Positions 5,617 through 12,329 of a stretch of DNA of 15,400 bases are shown here, piece by piece. Made by a program: the position numbers and the translations under genes. Source of the DNA: CAYOVG01 sp964407285 (lineage in GTDB: Bacteria > Desulfobacterota > Syntrophobacteria > Syntrophobacterales > Syntrophobacteraceae); the NCBI GenBank assembly GCA_964407285.1, contig CAYOVG010000158.1, positions 1 through 15,400 on the forward strand. Direction: 5' to 3'. Each line of letters opens with the position of its first letter. Position 1 is the first letter of the stretch. The notes beneath the pieces were generated by a model. That model ran no database searches. It saw only the letters and a list, made by a program, of their open reading frames with translations, and had not been told where the DNA came from.

Positions 5617-8097
5617 GAAACGCAACGGCTGAGAATTCTCCTGGTAGAGGACGACAGGGATGACTATGTCGAGGTGCGGACCCTTCTCGCCCGGATACCG
5701 TCGGGCAAGTTCGCCCTGGAATGGATAGCGGACTATAACGCCGCCCTGGAAGCGGTTCTGCAATGCCGCCACGACGTAATTCTGCTCGACTACCGGCTGG
5801 GAGCCGGGAACGGGCTGGAACTCCTGCGGGAGGCGGTCGCGAAGGGGTGCCGCACCCCCATGATCGTCCTCACCGGCCATGAGGATTATAGCGTCGATGT
5901 AGACGCAATGAATGCGGGAGCGGCGGATTATCTCATCAAGGACCGGATCGATGCTCCTTTGCTGGAACGCGCCATCCGCTATGCGGTTCAAGCCGCGCGG
6001 GCGCGGGACACCCACCTCGAACACCTCGCCCGCGTAAGGAAGCTCCTCGCGGTATCGACGGAAATGTTGGCGGAAACGACCGTGGACGGACTGCTGCGGC
6101 GCGTCGTCCGTTCCGCCGTTGAGATCACGGGGGCGCAATCCGGGTTTTCCGGATGCGGACTCAGGAGAGGAAAATTTCGGTACATGGCCGTGTCCGCCCC
6201 CGATGGAACGAGGACGCGCCCGGGTTCCCCGGTGGGGTTTCCCGGCCCTTTCATGAGGCGCGTCTGCTTGGAACTCATGGGCGACAAGGAATCCATCCGG
6301 CTCAGCCGCCTCGACCTGCAAGACCATCCCGTCTCCCGGCTGGTCCCCGAATCGCATGTCGGGCTCGGCGGCCTGCTGTGCGCCCGGCTGTCCGGAGGAA
6401 TCTCCGGGCATGCGAGTGGTTTGATCCTGGTATCCGGCAAAGAGGCCGATGGATTCACAATGGAGGACGAGGTACTGCTTACGGAACTCGCCGCTATCGC
6501 CTCGCTCGGGTTGCAGCACGTCTTGTCGATGAGAAGGGCCGAACGCAGGGCTCAGGAAGCCGAGAGGGCCAAGAGGATTCTCGAGGCGCTCATGGAGCAC
6601 GTGCCGAAAGGGATGGCCATCGTCGGCGCGGCCAATTCGGGCGTGTACGCCGTGAGCAAATACGGCCGGGAAATAACGCGGGGCATGGTCGATCTGTACG
6701 TCTGGGGCCGGGAGGGAAAGGCGGGCTTCCAGTGTTTGCGGCCGGATGGGGCCGCGTCGATCGCGGAGGAGGACCTGCCCCTTACGCGCGCCATCGCTCG
6801 CGGCGAGGTGGTGACGGACGAGGAACTCGTGCTCACGACGCCTTCGGGACGGAACCTTCCCATCCTCTGCAATGCGGGACCGATACGGAACAGGGACGGC
6901 GGCATAACCGGGGGCATCATCGCATGGTGCGACATGACCGCGCTCAAGGAGTCGCAAAAGGCCCTCAAGGAATCGGAGGAGAAGTACCGCACGATATTCG
7001 AAATGTCCCCGGTGGGGATCTTTCATTTCGACCGCAACGGGACCATCACCGCCTTCAACGACGCTCTCACCAAAAGCCTGCACACCCCGGCGGAAGAACT
7101 CATCGGCTTCAACGCGCTGGAATGGAAGGGAAACGAACACATGGGGCACGGCATCCAGGAGTGCCTCCGGGGGAACGTTACGCATTTCGAAGGGGGATAC
7201 CACTGCAACGCGGCGGGCGGGAAGAGCAGGACCGTTCTCGTCAAAGTCCGCTACAACCCGATTGTGGGCGAAGGGGGTAAGATCCTGGGAGGCATCGGCA
7301 CCGTCGAGGATGTCACCGAGCAGACCCGGACGCAGAATGCGCTGAGGGAATCCGAACGGCGGCTCCGGGTCCTTTCCTCGAAACTTCTCGTGGCCCAGGA
7401 GGAGGAGCGAAAGAGGATCGCCCGGGAGATACACGACAGCATAGGCTCGTCCCTTACGGCCATCAAGTACGGCGTGGAATGCGCGTTCAGCAGGCTGGAC
7501 AAGGACATGGAGCAATCGTCCGACCTGCCGGCCTGCAGAGAGACCTTCTCGACCGCGTGCGACCGGATCGTGAGCATGGTGCAGGGTACGGTCGAGGAGT
7601 GCCGCAGGCTCATAACCGACCTTCGCCCCTCCATTCTGGACGACCTGGGGGTCCTGGCGACCATCAACTGGTTTTGCAGGCAATTCGAATCCATCTACGC
7701 GGATATCGGGATGGAAGTGGTTGTCGACGTGGATGAGGCCGTCATACCCGACCGGGCCAGGATCGTCATCTACCGGATCATGCAGGAAGCTTTCAACAAC
7801 ATCGCCAAGTACAGCAGGACCGACCGGGTGCTCATCTCTCTTCGAAAGATCGGCAACTCCGTGAAGCTGGAAATCACCGATTACGGCGTGGGGTTCGATG
7901 TGGCCGCCCTGACGTCCAGGCGCGGTGAAAGCGGCGGCCTCGGCCTCACCAGCATGCAGGAGCGCACGGAGTTCTCGGGAGGGACTTTCGCGGTTATCTC
8001 CAACAAGGGAAAGGGAACCACCATAACGGCCTCGTGGCCCTGCAACCGGCGACGGAAGCCGGGGGTCGGAGCCCGTAAGCCGCGGGCAGGCGAGTAG
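5614..8097 (+). CDS. REC-GAF-PAS-PAS histidine kinase (HisKA_3, NarX/DesK-type core)
   Basis: Soluble kinase of 827 residues counted from TTG 5614; an in-frame ATG at 5566 would give 843. An N-terminal receiver (about 4-125) has the acidic residues of LLVEDD, phosphoacceptor D59 in LLDYRLG, T87 and K109. A GAF-like domain (about 140-305), an atypical PAS (about 320-445) and a clear PAS (about 455-570, KYRTIFEMSPVGIFHFD) follow. The DHp is of the HisKA_3 class, with EEERKRIAREIHDSIG and phospho-accepting H607. The ATPase domain has the N-box with N728, DYGVGFD, GGLGLTSMQER and GKGTTI. No transmembrane segment is seen, so signals are probably cytosolic or arrive by phosphotransfer to the receiver. 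HisKA_3 kinases normally phosphorylate NarL/LuxR-type regulators; none is encoded nearby, so the partner is elsewhere. The final residues (NRRRKPGVGARKPRAGE) are basic and non-conserved. Confidence 0.92.
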   Translation: METQRLRILLVEDDRDDYVEVRTLLARIPSGKFALEWIADYNAALEAVLQCRHDVILLDYRLGAGNGLELLREAVAKGCRTPMIVLTGHEDYSVDVDAMNAGAADYLIKDRIDAPLLERAIRYAVQAARARDTHLEHLARVRKLLAVSTEMLAETTVDGLLRRVVRSAVEITGAQSGFSGCGLRRGKFRYMAVSAPDGTRTRPGSPVGFPGPFMRRVCLELMGDKESIRLSRLDLQDHPVSRLVPESHVGLGGLLCARLSGGISGHASGLILVSGKEADGFTMEDEVLLTELAAIASLGLQHVLSMRRAERRAQEAERAKRILEALMEHVPKGMAIVGAANSGVYAVSKYGREITRGMVDLYVWGREGKAGFQCLRPDGAASIAEEDLPLTRAIARGEVVTDEELVLTTPSGRNLPILCNAGPIRNRDGGITGGIIAWCDMTALKESQKALKESEEKYRTIFEMSPVGIFHFDRNGTITAFNDALTKSLHTPAEELIGFNALEWKGNEHMGHGIQECLRGNVTHFEGGYHCNAAGGKSRTVLVKVRYNPIVGEGGKILGGIGTVEDVTEQTRTQNALRESERRLRVLSSKLLVAQEEERKRIAREIHDSIGSSLTAIKYGVECAFSRLDKDMEQSSDLPACRETFSTACDRIVSMVQGTVEECRRLITDLRPSILDDLGVLATINWFCRQFESIYADIGMEVVVDVDEAVIPDRARIVIYRIMQEAFNNIAKYSRTDRVLISLRKIGNSVKLEITDYGVGFDVAALTSRRGESGGLGLTSMQERTEFSGGTFAVISNKGKGTTITASWPCNRRRKPGVGARKPRAGE

Positions 8098-8249
8098 CCG
8101 ATCCTTCTTCTACTCGAGATCGGGCGGCAGCCCGGCCATATCCCGCTTCGATTCCTTTCCAAACGATTGAAAAGCCGGTCCGAAGCAAGCCCCCCGCCCC
8201 CGCCGCGACGGAGAGCGTCGGAAGGCTGCCGGGATATCCTCCTCCCTCC

Positions 8250-8891
8250 TCACATGTGGTAGGGGCTGCGACGCTTTCTTTTGTACCGCCCCATTATCCA
8301 GCCGATGAACCACCCGCACAGAAGAGCCATGGCTCCCACCGCAACCCATGTCGTCTTCTGTGAAAGCCTCAGGGCCTGGTTCTCCCCGGTGAGCGCTCTG
8401 GCCTTCTCTTCAGCCGCTGTGAGGGCCACCCTGGCCGAATCGTATTCGTCCTTGATTTTAAGATAATTCTGGGAACCGTTTTTCAACGTCGCATACTCGG
8501 CTTCCAGCCTGGTCAGCTTGTCCGTCAGAAGCTTCTCCTTTTGGGAAAGCTCCGCTTTCTCCTTTTCAATGGCGGCGAACTGCTCCTTCAGAGCCTCATT
8601 TTCTCTCTCCAGTTCGTTCGATTCGACCAGGTGCTTGCTCTCAATCCATCCTTCCTTCACCTTGCCTTCGGGATTGCTGAACCGAACGCGCGTCCACTCA
8701 TCCTTCTTCAAGATCTCCACGGCGGAGTCGGGAGGGAGTTGGGCGATGATCCTGTTCCGGGTGCTGGGACCCGAGCGCAGGGGGGCTTCCTGTGAGTCTT
8801 TCACGTAAACGACAGCGGCCCAAACGGGCTGACAGAAGATTACCGCGGCAAGAGAGATGATCGCAACCGAATACAAACAAATCCTTTTCAT
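8250..8891 (-). CDS. SH3-domain, coiled-coil, membrane-anchored protein (TIGR04211/YgiM-like)
   Basis: 213-residue envelope protein. A signal peptide (1 to about 25, ending VWA) is followed by a bacterial SH3 domain (about 27-90: VKDSQEAPLRSGPSTRNRIIAQ, GWIESKHLVE). Next come a long charged coiled coil (about 91-178), a single membrane helix (181-200, TWVAVGAMALLCGWFIGWIM) and a basic cytoplasmic tail RYKRKRRSPYHM. This order matches the family of SH3-and-anchor proteins typified by E. coli YgiM, of similar length. The molecular role is not established; binding to a periplasmic/peptidoglycan partner with the coiled coil as a spacer is a reasonable inference. I chose ATG 8889-8891 because the signal peptide starts there and an AAGGG lies upstream; a TTG start at 8927 would add 12 charged residues. 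The gene stands alone, convergent with the kinase ending at 8097, and has its own strong promoter. Confidence 0.88.
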   Translation of the reverse strand: MKRICLYSVAIISLAAVIFCQPVWAAVVYVKDSQEAPLRSGPSTRNRIIAQLPPDSAVEILKKDEWTRVRFSNPEGKVKEGWIESKHLVESNELERENEALKEQFAAIEKEKAELSQKEKLLTDKLTRLEAEYATLKNGSQNYLKIKDEYDSARVALTAAEEKARALTGENQALRLSQKTTWVAVGAMALLCGWFIGWIMGRYKRKRRSPYHM

Positions 8892-8955
8892 TGAACGCTT
8901 ATCCCTTAGGTCTGTGAAACTGCGCAATTGATTTTCCGATTAAGCCGACTGGCTC

Positions 8956-8984
8956 ATTGTAGGGAAAAAACGAGGGCCTGTCAA
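8956..8984 (-). promoter_or_regulatory. Near-consensus sigma-70 promoter for the SH3 protein gene
   Basis: Read on the minus strand, TTGACA (8984-8979) and TACAAT (8961-8956) are separated by exactly 17 bp. The -35 box is a perfect match and the -10 box matches at five of six positions. Transcription should start near 8949, leaving a leader of about 58 nt before the ATG at 8891. This is the clearest promoter in the window. Confidence 0.75.
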
Positions 8985-9182
8985 ACAGTGCGAGCTCAAT
9001 GCTTCGGGTTCTTCCTTCGACCGTCGCCCCCTCGGGAGTGAAAAACAGCAGCAGGCAACGAAAGCAGGCATGGTTCACAGCCGTGTGCTCATGCTCTACA
9101 GTCGTGTGTTTGGAGCAACACTCGAGAGGATTTACCGTCGTTCGGACTTACAGGCATTATCGCGAATAATCCCCGGCCTTCT

Positions 9183-9207
9183 ATGCGGCTACGGCTTCCA
9201 GCCGCAT
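9183..9207. other. Perfect 8-bp stem-loop
   Basis: ATGCGGCT (9183-9190) and AGCCGCAT (9200-9207) form an 8-bp GC-rich stem with a 9-nt loop. It lies about 155-180 nt 3' of the minus-strand kinase stop. No T-run follows on either strand, so a role as intrinsic terminator is doubtful; Rho-linked ending or transcript stabilisation is possible. Confidence 0.6.
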
Positions 9208-9247
9208 GGCGGCGGAAATTCGTGACCTCTCTTTGACAATTTCGACG

Positions 9248-9307
9248 GGATTAACAGGAATGATCTTGCCGTAAATCGATTCCCGATCTTATTGATCCTG
9301 TTAATCC
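9248..9307. repeat. 12-bp perfect inverted repeat
   Basis: GGATTAACAGGA (9248-9259) and TCCTGTTAATCC (9296-9307) are exact complements around a 36-nt spacer. The right arm coincides with the first units of the 9-bp-period array, so the left arm looks like a reversed stray copy of the same repeat. Confidence 0.85.
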
Positions 9308-9327
9308 TGATCATCCTGTCAATCCTG
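9292..9327. repeat. 9-bp-period repeat (NNNATCCTG x 4)
   Basis: Four consecutive units share the core ATCCTG with exact 9-bp spacing (TTGATCCTG, TTAATCCTG, ATCATCCTG, TCAATCCTG), followed by TC and seven A. Similar ATCCTG arrays are, to my memory, scattered between genes in many bacterial genomes. It lies 3' of the kinase gene ending at 9362. Confidence 0.85.
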
Positions 9328-9361
9328 TCAAAAAAAGGAATGGGCCGGTGAACCTACGGAC

Positions 9362-12142
9362 CTACGTCGAGCCAACCAGGTCATTTCCGATAGTGTCTGA
9401 CGTACTACTCCCTTTCCTCGGATCCGTAGGAGCCCGGTGACGTGCTCCTTGTTCGACGGGCAAACTGACGATAAAGGTCGAACCCTCCCCCGGCTTGCTC
9501 CTCGCCGTGATGGTCCCTCCGTGCAGGTCCGCCACCTTGCGGCATACGGTAAGCCCCATGCCGGTCCCCTCGAAGCGGCTCGATCTGCCGTGCAGGCGCT
9601 GGAAGGGCTTGAAGATCCGGTCCACATAGCGCTCCTCGAAACCGATCCCGTTGTCTTCCACCTCGATGCGGCACATTCCGTCCACCACCCGTCCCGTGAT
9701 TCGTATCCGGGGCTCTTTGTGATCGTCGATATACTTGATCGCATTGGAGATGAGGTTTTGGAAAAGCAGGCGCATCTTCGCCGCATCGCCTTCAATGGTG
9801 GGAAGTTCACCGATCTCGACAGTTCCCCCCGACTCGGAAAGAGCAATCCCCAAATCGCCGACCGCATCCCTGGCCGTCCCTTCCAGATCGACGGGCCGCG
9901 AAGTCGTTATCTCCCGCGTCATGCAGGCATAGCTCGAAAGGGAGCCCACCAGGGACGACATGCGGCGCGCCGATTTGATTATCCGGCCGAGATCGTCCCG
10001 TCCCCGCTCGCCGAGGGAGTCCTCGAAACTGAGCAGGCGGTCGCCGAAGACCATCATTTTTCGAAGCGGCTCCTGCAGATCGTGGGAGGCGACCCAGGCG
10101 AACTCCTGCAGCTCCTCGTTGAGTCTTTCCAGCCTGGCGGCATATTCGGTCAAAGCGCTGTTCGAAATCCGGAGTTCGGCGGTCCGCTCCCGTACGCGAA
10201 ACTCCAGTTCGTCGTTGGACTTCCTGAGCGCTTCCTCCATTCGCTTACGTTCCGTAATGTCCTGCACGGCGCCCACAAGCCGAACGGCGCCGCCTCGCTC
10301 GAAGAAGGCCTGCCCCGTGCCGGCCGCCCAGCGCTCCGTACCCTCATCCAGGCTGAGAACGCGGTATTCGGCATGGAACTTGCCGTCTCCGTTCGGGTCC
10401 AGCGCGCGATCCACCGCCGCTTGTGTCGGCGCGCGGTCGTCCGGGTGCAGTGCGGACATCGAAAGTTCATAGGTGATCGGCGTATCCGGTCCAACACCCC
10501 AGATCTCCCGCATTCGTTCATCCCACTCAACGGAGCCCGAAGCTATGTCATAGTCGTAAGTGCCCAGCCCCGCCGTTTCCTTGGCCAGCCGCAGACGTTC
10601 CTCGCTCAACCGAAGCGCCTGCTCGGCCTGCTTGAGTGCGGTGACGTCGATGAAGGCGTTGACGGCCCCGACAACCCGGCCGTCGGCGTCGCGCAGGGGG
10701 TCGATGTTGACCAGCACATGCACGCGCCGGCCGTCGGGGTGCTCGATAACCACTTCCCGGTTGCGGAAACCGACGCCGTCTCGAACGGCAAGGGCCATCG
10801 GGGTCCGGTCGTGCGGCAGCGCCTGTCCGTCGGGAAGCCGGAGGCGGAAAGAACCGCAGAACAGCCGGTCTTCATCGCCGAGTCGAGGTCTTCGCCCCCA
10901 CAGAGTCACCGCGCCTTCGTTGAAGAAGGTGATCCGGCCCTGCGCATCGCAGGTGTAAACCCCCGACGGCAGCACATCCACCAGGGTCCGGTAGCGCTCC
11001 TCGCTTTCCCGCAACGCTTCCTCTGTCTTCTTTCGCTCCGTGAGGTCCACGGCGAAAGCCACCACCTGCCCGGATTCTCCCGGAACGAGGCATGCCCCGA
11101 CCAGGACCGGGACCCGCGTCCCGTCTGTGCGAAGATACTCCTTCTCGAGAGGAGGACAGACCCCATCGCGCCTCAGATATTCAAGCCCTGCCTCGTCCAT
11201 GTGTTTCCACTCGGGCGGCGTCGCCGCATCCCAGCGCGCCGTCCCGGCCTTCAGCTCCTCTCGCGTGAAGCCGAGAAGCTTCAGGTAAACGTCATTGGCG
11301 TCAATGATTCGTCCATCCATGCCGCAGTAGGCGATTGGGACGACGTTCGTCTCGAAAATGCTTCGGAATTTGGCCTCGCTCTGCTTCAACTCCCGGAAGA
11401 GCAGATTGCACGGGGAGACGAGGCCGGTTTCGATGATGGCTTTGTAGAGCAGATAAAAAGAGACGATCTTCAGAAGGTGTCCGATCATATTGGCGCGGCC
11501 GTAAACGCTCAGGTACGTGGTGAAGGCAAGCTCCCCGGCGATGGCCGCCGCGATGGAGCCGACGAGAAGGAACAGAACGTTCCGGTTAAACGCCTTCGAG
11601 TTTCGGATCAAAAGCCCGCCGGCGGCAAGCAGGATCGCGCAGATCGCGTATTCGCTGTAGATCTTGAAGGCGGTGAGGCCCATCCCTTCCACGAAGCAGT
11701 CGGGGAAAACCTTCCAGTAAAGGATGGAGGCCAGGAGAAGTCCCGTCGAAATCCCATGGGCAGCCAGGGCAAGGCGTGGAGCGAGCTTCCGGTGCAGAAA
11801 GACCGTGGCGAATAGAAGCGAGAAAGCCTCCACGTACCTGCCGGCGATCCAGAACTGCGTGGGAAGGTTCGCCCCATGGCCTTCGAAAATCCCCATCCCC
11901 TTGTAGGCCAGCGTGTGCAGGAGGTCGATGCCTCCAACGAAAAGGTAGGCAATGCCGATAAAGAGCAGGTAATGGTTTTGAAGCAGCCTCCGGGTATTCC
12001 AGGCTATCATGAAAATGCCGCAGGCGATGACGATGCTGAAAAGTTCCGCGAGACTGTGAAAGAGCAAATAGCCATGGAGGCTGGTCAGGTACACCCCGAC
12101 AAGCGCCGTAAGAATAAAACCGGCACTTTTGAAAAGCTGCAT
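9362..12142 (-). CDS. MASE3-like membrane histidine kinase with three PAS domains
   Basis: 926-residue sensor kinase. Residues about 8-240 are a polytopic membrane domain of roughly six to seven helices with the pattern of a MASE3 sensor (AYLFVGGIDLLHTLAYKGMGIF, PTQFWIAGRYVEA, SEYAICAILLAAGG). Three PAS/PAC units follow (about 253-372, 380-503, 512-634), linked by EERKKTEEALRESEE-type helices. A coiled coil leads to a phytochrome-kinase-like DHp, EFAWVASHDLQEPLRK, with H687. The ATPase domain has the N-box (N800), DNGIGF (830-835) and GTGMGLTVC (859-867). The last 30 residues or so are non-conserved. GAGGA lies about 7 nt before the ATG, supporting this start. The gene is downstream of another kinase on the same strand, with a 176-bp gap occupied mostly by a kinase remnant, so co-transcription is likely. 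No response regulator lies beside it. The signal is unknown. Confidence 0.93.
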   Translation of the reverse strand: MQLFKSAGFILTALVGVYLTSLHGYLLFHSLAELFSIVIACGIFMIAWNTRRLLQNHYLLFIGIAYLFVGGIDLLHTLAYKGMGIFEGHGANLPTQFWIAGRYVEAFSLLFATVFLHRKLAPRLALAAHGISTGLLLASILYWKVFPDCFVEGMGLTAFKIYSEYAICAILLAAGGLLIRNSKAFNRNVLFLLVGSIAAAIAGELAFTTYLSVYGRANMIGHLLKIVSFYLLYKAIIETGLVSPCNLLFRELKQSEAKFRSIFETNVVPIAYCGMDGRIIDANDVYLKLLGFTREELKAGTARWDAATPPEWKHMDEAGLEYLRRDGVCPPLEKEYLRTDGTRVPVLVGACLVPGESGQVVAFAVDLTERKKTEEALRESEERYRTLVDVLPSGVYTCDAQGRITFFNEGAVTLWGRRPRLGDEDRLFCGSFRLRLPDGQALPHDRTPMALAVRDGVGFRNREVVIEHPDGRRVHVLVNIDPLRDADGRVVGAVNAFIDVTALKQAEQALRLSEERLRLAKETAGLGTYDYDIASGSVEWDERMREIWGVGPDTPITYELSMSALHPDDRAPTQAAVDRALDPNGDGKFHAEYRVLSLDEGTERWAAGTGQAFFERGGAVRLVGAVQDITERKRMEEALRKSNDELEFRVRERTAELRISNSALTEYAARLERLNEELQEFAWVASHDLQEPLRKMMVFGDRLLSFEDSLGERGRDDLGRIIKSARRMSSLVGSLSSYACMTREITTSRPVDLEGTARDAVGDLGIALSESGGTVEIGELPTIEGDAAKMRLLFQNLISNAIKYIDDHKEPRIRITGRVVDGMCRIEVEDNGIGFEERYVDRIFKPFQRLHGRSSRFEGTGMGLTVCRKVADLHGGTITARSKPGEGSTFIVSLPVEQGARHRAPTDPRKGSSTSDTIGNDLVGST

Positions 12143-12200
12143 GATCGATTCCTCAAATTAAACACCGTGGGGGGCTGTCAAACAGTTAGGCTCGCAGCCG

Positions 12201-12329
12201 TCATGATCCCCCATTACGTTCGACGATCTGCCGGCATACGGCAAATACGGCAAGCCCCATGCCGGTTCCCTTGCAGTTGCTCGATAGGCCGTGAAGCCTT
12301 CGGAAGGGGACGAAGGTCCTATCGAGATG
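12201..12329 (-). pseudogene. Degenerate C-terminal ATPase-domain remnant of a third histidine kinase
   Basis: Between the two minus-strand kinases, one frame encodes about 42 residues plainly homologous to the end of a kinase ATPase domain: LDRTFVPFRRLHG, then GTGMGLA, then CRQIVERNGG, followed by a stop. By hand, 25 of 38 aligned residues match the kinase at 12319 and 22 of 38 match the one at 9362. An in-frame 9-bp tandem duplication (12236-12253) inserts three residues in the G2 region. The stop removes the last strands. It begins in a different frame right where the upstream kinase ends (12319-12329 overlap) and has no start of its own. A relic of a deleted or recombined kinase gene is the simplest reading. 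Confidence 0.85.

Larger units (their letters stand above)
8892..9361. other. Non-coding spacer with promoter, hairpin and repeats
   Basis: No gene is supported in these 470 bp. The left part holds the SH3-gene promoter and leader. The middle has two copies of ACAGYCGTGTG (9077-9087 and 9098-9108) spaced 21 bp apart. The right part holds an 8-bp hairpin (9183-9207), a 12-bp inverted repeat (9248-9307) and a 9-bp-period repeat (9292-9327) ending in a run of seven A. On the minus strand this right part lies just 3' of the kinase ending at 9362. Confidence 0.7.

Noticed and set aside
5470..7683. 737-residue open frame antisense to the REC-first kinase
   Set aside because: No domain and biased composition; the plus strand shows all kinase motifs in order.
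8121..8134. CGGGC/GCCCG hairpin between the convergent genes
   Set aside because: A 5-bp stem with a 4-nt loop and no T-run on either side; expected often by chance at this GC content.
8110..8349. Possible 79-residue minus-strand gene in the 8098-8249 spacer
   Set aside because: It overlaps the end of the SH3 gene, has low-complexity basic composition and no ribosome binding site.
9437..11815. 792-residue plus-strand open frame across the MASE3 kinase
   Set aside because: Shadow of the minus-strand kinase, which has intact PAS, DHp and ATPase motifs.
12155..12186. TTGACA on the minus strand as a promoter for the MASE3 kinase
   Set aside because: No good -10 box at 16-18 bp, and the start would fall so close to the ATG that the evident Shine-Dalgarno would not be transcribed.
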